NCBI GenBank assembly: GCA_023431215.1
Contig: JAEYXR010000100.1
Span: forward strand, 1 to 39,248
Reading direction: 5' to 3'
DNA length: 39,248 nt
From: Bacillota bacterium
GTDB taxonomy: Bacteria > Bacillota > Clostridia > Oscillospirales > Ruminococcaceae
Shown here in pieces: positions 26,431 through 33,596 of the stretch. Made by a program: the position numbers and the translations under genes. Each line of letters begins with the position of its first letter. The stretch's first letter is position 1. The notes under the pieces are model-generated. The model was not told where the DNA came from and made no database searches. It saw only the letters and a list, made by a program, of their open reading frames with translations.

Positions 26431-26862
26431 ATGTTGACCATTACCACCAACAGCGCTGCAGAAACCATTGCCGCAGCACAAAAAATAGCCGCCTTGCTCC
26501 GCCCCGGTGACTTGATTGCCTACACCGGCGGCATGGGTGCGGGCAAAACCACCTTTACCTCCGGCCTTGCCAGGGGACTTGGTATTTCTTCCTGGGTCAG
26601 CAGCCCCACCTTTGCTCTGGTGCATCAATACGGAGGGGGCAAAGAGCCTACCCTGTGCCATTTTGATATGTACCGCATTGAAACCATGGACGACCTGTAT
26701 TCCACCGGTTTTTTTGATTATTTGGAAAGCGGCGGTATATTGGCGGTGGAATGGAGCGAGAACATTGAGGTGGCATTGCCCCAGCCGCATATTACCATTG
26801 ACATTGAGGTAACCGGGGAGGATTCCCGCACTATCACAATCACAGGAGATGAGCGTTTTTGA
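26431..26862 (+). CDS. tsaE: tRNA threonylcarbamoyladenosine biosynthesis ATPase TsaE
   Basis: A 143-residue P-loop ATPase required with TsaB and TsaD for t6A modification of ANN-decoding tRNAs. Walker A is GGMGAGKTTF near residue 33, followed by SPTFALVHQY and LCHFDMYRIE, and a Walker B-like AVEWSENI. GGGAG lies about nine bases before ATG 26431. It is the first gene after the tandem repeat, and its stop overlaps the tsaB start by TTGA, so the two are translationally coupled. Confidence 0.95.
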   Translation: MLTITTNSAAETIAAAQKIAALLRPGDLIAYTGGMGAGKTTFTSGLARGLGISSWVSSPTFALVHQYGGGKEPTLCHFDMYRIETMDDLYSTGFFDYLESGGILAVEWSENIEVALPQPHITIDIEVTGEDSRTITITGDERF

Positions 26863-27575
26863 AGCTTCTGGCATTGGAATGTTCCGCCACCGCTGCCTCG
26901 GTTGCCCTTTGCACCCGGGACAAGGTGATTGGAGAATACTTTTTAAGCACCGGGCAAACCCATAGCCAAACCCTGCTGCCTATGACCGAGCAGTTGCTGC
27001 ATACCTCGGGGGAAACTCTGGCAGGGGTAGAGCTGCTGGCGGTTTCGGTGGGCCCCGGCTCCTTTACCGGGCTGCGCATTGGCATCTCCGCTGTCAAAGG
27101 TATTGCCATGGGTGCCAATAAGCCCTGTGTAGCTGTTTCTACCCTGGAGGCACTTGCCTATAACCTGTGCGGGTTTGAGGGTATTGCGGCTTCTGTCATG
27201 GATGCACGCTGCGGACAGGTGTATTGTGCCTTGTTTCATCTTGAGGATGGCAGGGTTAGCCGCATTTGTCCTGACAGTGCAATGACCATTGCCGATTTGG
27301 GCAAAATACTGGGTGAGGAAAAAAAACCTGTATTTTTAGTTGGCGATGGGGCCATGCTGTGCTATAATATTTTATTGGAAAACGTGCCCGGTCTCAGGCT
27401 GGCGCCTCCCCACCTACGCCTGCAGCGTGCTGCATCGGTGGGTGCCTGTGCATGGCAGCAGTATGAACGTCAGGGAGCTGTCTCTGCGGCGGCTCTTGCG
27501 CCAACTTACCTGCGTCTGCCCCAGGCCGAGCGGGAACTGAAAAGAAAAGAAGCTACAGGAGGATCTGCATCATGA
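26859..27575 (+). CDS. tsaB: tRNA threonylcarbamoyladenosine biosynthesis protein TsaB
   Basis: A 238-residue ASKHA-fold partner of TsaD. The N-terminus reads MKLLALECSATAASVAL, and SVGPGSFTGLRIGISAVKG is the family signature. It starts at TTG 26859, overlapping the tsaE stop; AGGAG at 26843-26847 lies 11 bases upstream and supports this non-ATG start. The end overlaps the rpiB start (ATGA). Confidence 0.95.
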   Translation: MKLLALECSATAASVALCTRDKVIGEYFLSTGQTHSQTLLPMTEQLLHTSGETLAGVELLAVSVGPGSFTGLRIGISAVKGIAMGANKPCVAVSTLEALAYNLCGFEGIAASVMDARCGQVYCALFHLEDGRVSRICPDSAMTIADLGKILGEEKKPVFLVGDGAMLCYNILLENVPGLRLAPPHLRLQRAASVGACAWQQYERQGAVSAAALAPTYLRLPQAERELKRKEATGGSAS

Positions 27576-28024
27576 CCATCGCACTTTCCTGCGATCACGC
27601 TGCCTTTACTCTAAAGGAAGCAATTAAGGCACACTTGGAAGAAAAGGGTATTGCCTACAAGGATTTTGGCATTTATTCCGCTGACGAAAAGCGTGACTAC
27701 CCTTATGCGTCACTGTACGCCTGCACAGCCGTTACCAGCGGCGAATGTGACATGGGCATTGTGGTATGCGGCACCGGCGTAGGTGTTTCTATGGCTGCCA
27801 ACAAAATCCCCGGTATTCGTGCGGCTTGCTGCTCTGATTACTTTAGTGCCAAGTTTACCCGAATGCACAACGATGCCAATGTGCTGTGCATGGGCGAGCG
27901 CGTGGTAGGCATTGGTTTGGCTCTGGAGCTGGTAGACGTGTTTTTGTCCACTGAATTTGAGGGCGGCCGTCATGCCCGCCGTGTAGAGCAGATTTCTTTG
28001 CTGGAAAAAGGCGAACTGAAATAA
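27572..28024 (+). CDS. rpiB: Ribose-5-phosphate isomerase B
   Basis: Interconverts ribose-5-P and ribulose-5-P. 150 residues; the start MTIALSCDHAAFTLKE has the substrate-binding DHA motif, and VVCGTGVGVSMAANKIPGI carries the catalytic Cys. A later RMHNDANVLCMGERVVG follows the RpiB pattern. ATG overlaps the tsaB stop, with AGGAGG in the tsaB end. It could alternatively act on other aldoses (LacA/B relatives), but the motifs fit RpiB. It supplies ribose-5-P for PRPP, which upp downstream uses. Confidence 0.94.
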   Translation: MTIALSCDHAAFTLKEAIKAHLEEKGIAYKDFGIYSADEKRDYPYASLYACTAVTSGECDMGIVVCGTGVGVSMAANKIPGIRAACCSDYFSAKFTRMHNDANVLCMGERVVGIGLALELVDVFLSTEFEGGRHARRVEQISLLEKGELK

Positions 28025-28094
28025 GGACATAATGGGCTTTTGCCCTGATACGAATAATCTGGCCGCCCCGCGGCAGAACAGGATGGTAAAAAAT

Positions 28095-28727
28095 ATGGCT
28101 AACAAACCTTTTATTATGGATCACCCCCTGATTCAGCATAAGCTGACTTTTCTCCGTGATGTCAACACCGGTTCCAAGGAGTTTCGTGAGCTGACCTCTG
28201 AGATCGGTACTTTGATGTGCTACGAAGCCACCCGTGACCTCCCTCTGGAGGATATTGAAATCAACACCCCCATGGGTCCCGCAGTCACTAAGGTTATCTC
28301 TGGCCGTAAGCTGGCCTTTGTTCCTATTTTGCGTGCAGGCCTGGGCATGGTGGATGGCGTGCTGAACCTGGTTCCTGCTGCCAAGGTGGGCCACATCGGT
28401 ATGTACCGTGACCACGATACCTGCGAGCCTGTGGAGTATTACTGCAAGCTGCCCTCTGACATTGCAGAGCGTGATGTTATTGTTCTTGACCCCATGCTGG
28501 CAACCGGTGGTAGCGCTATTGATGCCATTAACCAGCTGAAAAAGTACGGTGTAACCCACATCAAGTTTATGTGCATCATTGCCGCTCCCGAGGGTCTGGA
28601 GGCTTTGACCAATACACATCCTGACGTACAGGTATATTGTGCCTCTCTGGATAAGTGCCTCAACGAGCAAAAATACATTCTCCCCGGTTTGGGAGATGCC
28701 GGTGACCGTATCTTTGGCACCAAGTAA
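28095..28727 (+). CDS. upp: Uracil phosphoribosyltransferase
   Basis: Salvages uracil with PRPP to UMP. 210 residues from ATG 28095, the usual length; AGGATGG lies about ten bases upstream. An open frame extends to 28032 and an ATG at 28083 is possible, but the family starts here. Motifs: FRELTSEIGTLMCYEATRDL, PILRAGLGMVDG, the PRPP loop VLDPMLATGGSAIDA and the uracil-binding C-terminus PGLGDAGDRIFGTK. It is the last gene of the tsaE-tsaB-rpiB-upp run. Confidence 0.97.
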   Translation: MANKPFIMDHPLIQHKLTFLRDVNTGSKEFRELTSEIGTLMCYEATRDLPLEDIEINTPMGPAVTKVISGRKLAFVPILRAGLGMVDGVLNLVPAAKVGHIGMYRDHDTCEPVEYYCKLPSDIAERDVIVLDPMLATGGSAIDAINQLKKYGVTHIKFMCIIAAPEGLEALTNTHPDVQVYCASLDKCLNEQKYILPGLGDAGDRIFGTK

Positions 28728-28748
28728 TTATTAAAACTCAAAATCCGA

Positions 28749-28799
28749 CGGCGGCAGGAAGCATTTTCTCCGCCGCCGGGTTGCCAAAAACTTTTTTTG
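28749..28799 (+). terminator. Possible terminator after upp
   Basis: A 6-bp GC stem (CGGCGG 28749-28754 with CCGCCG 28770-28775) with a 15-base loop. The seven-T run (28792-28798) is 16 bases away, so termination would be inefficient. Confidence 0.4.
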
Positions 28800-28818
28800 A
28801 AAAAAGCCTCAAAAAATG

Positions 28819-28847
28819 TTGACAAGCTTAATTTTGTAAAGTATAAT
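28819..28847 (+). promoter_or_regulatory. Consensus sigma-A promoter for the tRNA pair
   Basis: Exact TTGACA (28819-28824), a 17-bp spacer and exact TATAAT (28842-28847), 29 bp before the first tRNA. Confidence 0.95.
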
Positions 28848-28876
28848 ATAACTCGCCTGCTAATGCAGGAAACTAT

Positions 28877-28953
28877 GGCGGTATAGCTCAGTTGGCTAGA
28901 GCATTCGGTTCATACCCGAAGTGTCGTTGGTTCAAATCCGACTACCGCTACCA
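28877..28953 (+). tRNA. tRNA-Met (CAT), elongator type
   Basis: A 77-base cloverleaf with encoded CCA. The acceptor GGCGGTA pairs with TACCGCT, the anticodon loop is TTCATAC in a TTCGG/CCGAA stem, and the T arm is GTTGG-TTCAAAT-CCGAC. The anticodon stem lacks the GGG/CCC pairs of initiator tRNA, and the body resembles Bacillus elongator tRNA-Met rather than tRNA-Ile2. Confidence 0.93.
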
Positions 28954-28958
28954 TTTTC

Positions 28959-29033
28959 GGCCCGTTGGTCAAGCGGTTAAGACACCGCCCTTTCACGGCG
29001 GTATCACGAGTTCGATTCTCGTACGGGTCACCA
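28959..29033 (+). tRNA. tRNA-Glu (TTC)
   Basis: A 75-base cloverleaf with encoded CCA. The acceptor GGCCCGT pairs with ACGGGTC, the anticodon loop CTTTCAC is in a CCGCC/GGCGG stem, and the T loop is TTCGATT. It is five bases after tRNA-Met and shares its promoter and terminator. Confidence 0.95.
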
Positions 29034-29074
29034 AACAAACAGCCTATTCTGTTGAATAGGCTGTTTGTTTTTTG
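29033..29074 (+). terminator. Terminator of the tRNA operon
   Basis: A 17-bp perfect stem (29033-29049 with 29054-29070, core ACAGCCTATTC) starting at the CCA end of tRNA-Glu, with a TGTT loop and T run. Confidence 0.93.
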
Positions 29075-29434
29075 TAGTTTAATTCATAAAAAAGAGATTT
29101 TTTTCAACATCTGGCAAAGGTTACTGTTGAAAAAATATTTAGTGAATATGCAATTAGGCAATTGTAAATTTGTCACAATTATACTATATGTACACAATTT
29201 ATTCTTTAACTTTCATTATTTTCTACTGTATCTAGAATAGTCAGATTTTTAAAGTGTATAACCCCATGTAATTATATACCTTACCCACAGCAAAAGCCCC
29301 GAACAACCCTTACTCTGTTCGAGGCTTTTTGCTATTGCAGCTTTTGTTGATGTTAAGTTAATTATGTATCGCCCGATTCTGTCAAGCAGCCTGCTGCCTA
29401 TCTGCAGCAGCTGACAGTTTGTGCATTGGCTGTA
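29075..29434. other. 360-bp AT-rich spacer with one hairpin
   Basis: No supported gene. A long imperfect hairpin at 29289-29333 (GCAAAAGCC..CGAACA with TGTTCG.GGCTTTT) probably ends the small minus-strand gene at 29435. The rest is AT-rich with nothing recognised. Confidence 0.55.
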
Positions 29435-29596
29435 TTAGCCTACTTTCAGCACATCTTCTTTATCACAGCGATCCAAGTACATTTCTTCTGCTGCGGCTTG
29501 CAGGGTTTTTAGTCTCCCTATGGTTGCTTCCAGAGTATCTATTGTCTCGCTGATACCCTGGAATAAAACCACATACTCCTTGCTCAGTGTCTCCAT
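29435..29596 (-). CDS. Small hypothetical protein (53 aa)
   Basis: From ATG 29596 it gives a 53-residue, mostly helical acidic protein (FQGISETIDTLEATIGRLK, AAAEEMYLDRCDKED) with heptad-like spacing that could form a coiled coil. AAGGAG lies 13 bases upstream, rather far. A TATAAT at 29651-29646 on the minus strand is a possible -10, and a hairpin lies downstream. An open frame reaches 29668 but has no ribosome site. Function unknown; it may not be a gene. Confidence 0.45.
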   Translation of the reverse strand: METLSKEYVVLFQGISETIDTLEATIGRLKTLQAAAEEMYLDRCDKEDVLKVG

Positions 29597-29668
29597 GCTT
29601 CTTTTAACACTCCTTAAATTTTTAATGTACCCACCCACTTGCTGTATTATACAGAAAGTAATATGCAA

Positions 29669-30054
29669 ATAATGTCGAATTATTACTTAAGTTTGTCTAA
29701 TATACCTGTTTTTTGCAAAAACGTCATAAGTACCTATTTTGACAAATAAAAATAGCGTGTTTTTGTCAATTTTTATAAGGCTTTTTGTCGGTTTTTAATG
29801 TAACTATTATACATCCATTCTTTTTTATTGTTGAAACTATTTTTTCTTACTCTTTGCGTTTTTTAATCTTACACAATCTAAATAAAAATGTACCTCACCT
29901 ATCGACAGTTTGCAAACTTTGTTCTATTTTGTCTGACTTTGCCTAATACAAAATTTTATGTTAAAATTACCCTTCGCCAGCTTCTTCTCTTTGAATATTT
30001 TATAAAAAGTAATCGTTATATTAATTAGAATTATTTTACAGTTTGAGGTATGTT
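29669..30054. other. 385-bp AT-rich spacer with repeated TTTGTC motifs
   Basis: No supported gene. TGTC-type motifs recur: TTTGTCTAA (near 29691), TTGACAAA (29739-29746), TTTGTCAA (29762-29769), TTTTGTCGG (near 29785), CGACAG (near 29903) and TTTTGTCTGACT (near 29927). The pair at 29739 and 29762 forms an 8-bp inverted repeat with a 15-bp spacer. Confidence 0.4.
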
Positions 30055-30435
30055 ATGAATTTTGGATTTTCTTTCATCAACGCTTTGTTCCCCATCATGT
30101 TCTTTACAATTTTTGCCATTGTTATTGTTACCTTTATTGTCACAGCCGTCCGGGGCGTTGGACAGTGGAATCGCAATAACAACTCTCCTGTTCTTACCGT
30201 GGATGCTTCCATTGTTGCCAAACGCACCCAGGTTAGCCACCACCATCACAACAACGGCAGCAATATGCACCACAGCTCCTCTTCTACAAGATATTATGTC
30301 ACCTTTGAGGTAGAAAGTGGGGACCGAATGGAGCTTCCCGTCAGCGGTTATGAGTATGGTATGTTGGTAGAAGGCGACAGGGGCAGGCTTACTTTTCAGG
30401 GTACGCGCTACCAGGGTTTTGTCCGGAAAAATTGA
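30055..30435 (+). CDS. DUF2500 domain membrane protein
   Basis: A 126-residue protein with one N-terminal membrane helix (INALFPIMFFTIFAIVIVTF), a His/Asn/Ser-rich linker (VSHHHHNNGSNMHHSSSS) and a C-terminal beta domain. Its YYVTFEVESGDRMELPVSG, EYGMLVEGDRGRLTFQGTRY and GF pattern matches DUF2500. GAGG lies six bases before ATG 30055; a TTG at 30043 is less likely. The histidine-rich linker could bind metal, but this is speculative. Function of the family is unknown. Confidence 0.8.
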   Translation: MNFGFSFINALFPIMFFTIFAIVIVTFIVTAVRGVGQWNRNNNSPVLTVDASIVAKRTQVSHHHHNNGSNMHHSSSSTRYYVTFEVESGDRMELPVSGYEYGMLVEGDRGRLTFQGTRYQGFVRKN

Positions 30436-30515
30436 TAAAATCCTTTTGGCATCAACAGTACTAACCCTTTTACACCAAACTTTACCCCTATACTACGACA
30501 GAACGGAGAACTAAT

Positions 30516-30977
30516 ATGACAGTAACAGAAGCCTATCTCTCCATGTGGAAAAATGCTTTTACATTTGACGGTCGCGCACGCCGCTCCGAATATTGGTACG
30601 CATATCTTTGCAACGCCATTGTTTTGATGATTCTTTCTGTTTTAATTGCCATTTTTGACGCATTTGCAATTTTATCTACCCTGTATGAACTGGCTGTTAT
30701 TATCCCGCTGCTCTCATTGTCCATACGCAGACTGCATGATATTTCTAAAAGCGGCTGGTATTGGTTTATCGGCTGTATCCCCCTTGTAGGATGGATTGTT
30801 ATGCTCATTTGGTTCTGCACCGACAGCACCCCCGGCCCCAACCAGTACGGCCCCAACCCCAAGGGCTATGGCTCTGCACAGCAATATGGATATGACCCTG
30901 TTTATCAGCAATCCCAGTACCGCCCTTATGAGGATTCTGCCCACAGCACAAAAGGCGACAAGGGCCCGGAGCTTTGA
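30516..30977 (+). CDS. DUF805 family membrane protein
   Basis: A 153-residue protein. MWKNAFTFDGRARRSEYWYAYL is the DUF805 signature, followed by about three to four hydrophobic helices, SIRRLHDISKSGWYW and PGPNQYGPNPKGY. A 35-residue polar, Tyr/Gln-rich tail follows. GGAG lies about eight bases before ATG. Function unknown. It follows the DUF2500 gene by 80 bp, so they may be co-transcribed. Confidence 0.88.
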   Translation: MTVTEAYLSMWKNAFTFDGRARRSEYWYAYLCNAIVLMILSVLIAIFDAFAILSTLYELAVIIPLLSLSIRRLHDISKSGWYWFIGCIPLVGWIVMLIWFCTDSTPGPNQYGPNPKGYGSAQQYGYDPVYQQSQYRPYEDSAHSTKGDKGPEL

Positions 30978-31052
30978 TTTTCTACCATGACACTTTATGA
31001 TATATTTTTTATATGCTTTTTATTTTGTTTTAACGCAGTAAATCAAACATCT

Positions 31053-31145
31053 AAACACAAAAACACTCCTTTTTGTGTTTGACGTCGCAACCAGGTCAAA
31101 AAGCTGTTGATTTTCGTCTAAAAGGCCGAAAACAACGGCTTTTTC
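31053..31145 (+). terminator. Two hairpins after the DUF805 gene
   Basis: First, an 11-bp AT-rich stem, AAACACAAAAA/TTTTTGTGTTT (31053-31063 with 31070-31080). Second, a 16-bp stem with one bulge (31099-31115 with about 31127-31142, core GTTGATTTTCG/CGAAAACAAC) followed by TTTTT. The second is the more likely terminator, lying just before the guaB promoter. Confidence 0.65.
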
Positions 31146-31156
31146 TTGTTCTTCCC

Positions 31157-31185
31157 TTGACTTTATGTTAGGATAAGAGTATTAT
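31157..31185 (+). promoter_or_regulatory. Predicted sigma-A promoter for guaB
   Basis: TTGACT (31157-31162), a 17-bp spacer and TATTAT (31180-31185), 38 bp before the start codon. Confidence 0.8.
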
Positions 31186-31222
31186 ATTTCGAAATTAAGT
31201 TGTAGGAGGAACTGTCTGGATT

Positions 31223-32734
31223 ATGGCCTTTTATTTTAAAGAACCGTCTCATACTTTTGGTGAGTATCTGCTTGTACCCGGCTACTCTTCTGCCGAGTGC
31301 ATTCCCGGCAACGTTAGCCTGAAAACCCCTGTGGTAAAATACCGCAAGGGAGAGGAAGATTGTCCCATTACCATGAATATTCCTCTGGTGTCTGCCATCA
31401 TGCAGTCGGTATCCGGAGAAAAAATGGCCATTGCCCTGGCTAAAGAGGGTGGAATTTCCTTTATCTATGGTTCTCAAAGCATTGAGGACGAAGCGGCTAT
31501 GGTTGCCCGTGTCAAGGCACACAAAGCCGGCTTTGTAGCCAGTGACAGCAACCTGTGTCCCGACATGACTTTAGCAGATGTCTTGGAGCTGAAGGCCAAA
31601 ACCGGCCATTCCACCATGCCTGTCACCAGTGACGGCACACCCTCCGGCAAACTGGTAGGCATTGTGACCAGCCGTGACTACCGTGTCAGCCGTATGGATC
31701 CCTCCACCAAGGTTTCTGAATTTATGACTCCCTATTCCGATATGATTTATGCCCCCGATACCACCACCCTAAAAGAAGCAAACGACATTATTTGGGACAA
31801 CAAGCTGAACTGCCTGCCGCTGGTAGACAGCCAGCAGCGTCTGACCCATTTGGTTTTCCGTAAGGATTACGACAGCCATAAAGAAAACGTTGCCGAGCTT
31901 TTGGATACCTCCAAGCGTTATGTGGTTGGCGCAGGCATCAATACCCGTGACTACGAAGAGCGCATCCCCGCACTGCTGGAAGCCGGTGCAGATGTTCTGT
32001 GCATTGATTCCTCCGAAGGCTTTAGCGAGTGGCAGCGCCGTGTTCTGGTATGGACCCGTGAGAAGTACGGCGATAAGGTAAAAATTGGTGCAGGCAATGT
32101 TGTAGACCGGGAAGGCTTTTTGTTTTTGGCAGAAGCAGGTGCTGACTTTATCAAGGTAGGTATTGGCGGCGGTTCTATCTGTATTACCCGTGAGCAAAAG
32201 GGCATTGGCCGCGGACAAGCCACCTCTTTGATTGAGGTTGCAGAGGCCCGTGATGAGTATTACAAGCGCACCGGCATTTATATTCCGGTCTGCTCCGACG
32301 GCGGTATTGTTTATGATTATCATATGACCCTTGCTTTGGCTATGGGTGCCGACTTCATTATGCTGGGCCGTTACTTTGCCCGCTTTGATGAAAGTCCCAC
32401 CAACAAGGTCAACATTGGCGGCAACTATATGAAGGAATACTGGGGCGAAGGCTCCAACCGCGCCCGCAACTGGCAGCGTTATGACATGGGTGGCGATAAA
32501 AAGCTCTCCTTTGAGGAAGGCGTTGACTCCTATGTGCCGTATGCAGGCTCTTTGAAGGACAATGTGGGGCTTTCTCTCAGCAAGGTACGCTCCACCATGT
32601 GCAACTGCGGTGCACTTTCCATTCCCGAACTGCAGGAAAAAGCCAAAATCACTCTGGTTTCGGCCACCAGTATTGTAGAGGGCGGCTCTCACGATGTTCT
32701 GCTGAAAGAAAAAACTCCCTACAACACCAAATAA
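31223..32734 (+). CDS. guaB: IMP dehydrogenase, divergent (trichomonad-like) type
   Basis: Oxidises IMP to XMP with NAD, the first step to GMP. 503 residues: the barrel start MNIPLVSAIMQSVSGEKMAIA, two CBS modules (about 100-225), the catalytic loop IGGGSICITREQKGIGRGQ with Cys320, VCSDGGIVYDYHMTLALAMG and the flap GSNRARNWQRYDMGG. The catalytic loop differs from the ordinary bacterial GIGPGSICTTR type and, from memory, closely matches Tritrichomonas foetus IMPDH, also 503 aa. AGGAGG is 13 bases before ATG 31223, longer than usual. It is monocistronic, with its own promoter and terminator. Confidence 0.95.
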   Translation: MAFYFKEPSHTFGEYLLVPGYSSAECIPGNVSLKTPVVKYRKGEEDCPITMNIPLVSAIMQSVSGEKMAIALAKEGGISFIYGSQSIEDEAAMVARVKAHKAGFVASDSNLCPDMTLADVLELKAKTGHSTMPVTSDGTPSGKLVGIVTSRDYRVSRMDPSTKVSEFMTPYSDMIYAPDTTTLKEANDIIWDNKLNCLPLVDSQQRLTHLVFRKDYDSHKENVAELLDTSKRYVVGAGINTRDYEERIPALLEAGADVLCIDSSEGFSEWQRRVLVWTREKYGDKVKIGAGNVVDREGFLFLAEAGADFIKVGIGGGSICITREQKGIGRGQATSLIEVAEARDEYYKRTGIYIPVCSDGGIVYDYHMTLALAMGADFIMLGRYFARFDESPTNKVNIGGNYMKEYWGEGSNRARNWQRYDMGGDKKLSFEEGVDSYVPYAGSLKDNVGLSLSKVRSTMCNCGALSIPELQEKAKITLVSATSIVEGGSHDVLLKEKTPYNTK

Positions 32735-32751
32735 TCTCTTATGTAAAAAGC

Positions 32752-32784
32752 CCCCGGCACTTAAATAAGTGCCGGGGACTTTTC
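32752..32784 (+). terminator. Terminator of guaB
   Basis: An 11-bp stem (32752-32762 with 32767-32777, CCCCGGCACTT/AAGTGCCGGGG) with an AAAT loop, followed by ACTTTT. Confidence 0.88.
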
Positions 32785-32902
32785 ATAATTTACCCGCTTT
32801 TTCATCACCCGGTATACACATTCCCATGGCATACTGTAGTTTGGAAGCTTTAACCAAGACAACAAAGGTCCCCTTTTGTAACATTAGAAAAGGAGAATTG
32901 CC

Positions 32903-33496
32903 ATGAAATGCATCTCACTGCCAGCAGAACAGGAGATAGCTGCCAGACGTATGGTCTCTGATTGCCTGCGCCGCGAGGGCTTTGACGACCTGCAAAGTCA
33001 AAAACTTTTGGATAAATGCGCCTGTGACCAATACTTAGTGGTTGCAACCGTTTCGGTGCAGCTTGTATCTGCCGAAATGTTACGACGGATGCCGGGGGCC
33101 TTATCCTCCTCCCTGGGTCTTAACAGTAGCAATGATGAGCACCACCTGGTACTGGCTGCCCCCGCCGGTGGGCTTAAGCGGGGCTTACTGCAGGATATTA
33201 CTCAGGAACTTACTTTTGGTGGGCTGAAGCTTTGCCCCGGGCAGCGTAATATCAGCATAGACGGCGTTTCTGTTCCGTTGACACTGCGGGAATACCAGCT
33301 GCTGTGCTATTTAACGCTCCACAAAAATCTGGTTTTGACCCGCGCCCAAATCATAGGTTCTGTTTGGGAGCTGGGTTACCACGGAGATACTCGGACAGTA
33401 GATACTCATATTAAGTGTCTGCGGGCAAAGCTGGGCCCTTATGGTGCCTGTATTCAAACCCTGCGTAAGGTGGGTTACCGCTTTTGCTGGGAGTAA
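32903..33496 (+). CDS. Winged-helix transcriptional regulator without canonical receiver
   Basis: 197 residues. The C-terminal half (about 100-197) is an OmpR/PhoB-type winged helix: LTFGGLKLCPGQRNISIDG, LTLREYQLLCYL, the recognition-helix region DTRTVDTHIKCLRAKLG and the wing IQTLRKVGYRF. The N-terminal 95 residues do not show the DD...D...K pattern of a receiver, so phosphorylation is unlikely. AAGGAG is about seven bases before ATG 32903. No histidine kinase is adjacent. It may act as an orphan regulator; targets unknown. Confidence 0.8.
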   Translation: MKCISLPAEQEIAARRMVSDCLRREGFDDLQSQKLLDKCACDQYLVVATVSVQLVSAEMLRRMPGALSSSLGLNSSNDEHHLVLAAPAGGLKRGLLQDITQELTFGGLKLCPGQRNISIDGVSVPLTLREYQLLCYLTLHKNLVLTRAQIIGSVWELGYHGDTRTVDTHIKCLRAKLGPYGACIQTLRKVGYRFCWE

Positions 33497-33593
33497 GCTG
33501 CCTTTTGAAGCCAGAATAACAATTGCCCCACCGGTAAAAAATACGAAGGCAGCTTAAAAGCCTCTTTAACCTGTTTGGGTCAAAGAGGCTTTT
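33495..33593. terminator. Paired hairpins between convergent regulator and sugar transferase genes
   Basis: A 10-bp inverted repeat, AAGCTGCCTT/AAGGCAGCTT (33495-33504 with 33546-33555), overlaps the stop codon of the regulator. It is followed directly by a 12-bp perfect stem, AAAAGCCTCTTT/AAAGAGGCTTTT (33556-33567 with 33582-33593). The second looks like a bidirectional terminator. Confidence 0.8.
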
Positions 33594-33596
33594 GTG

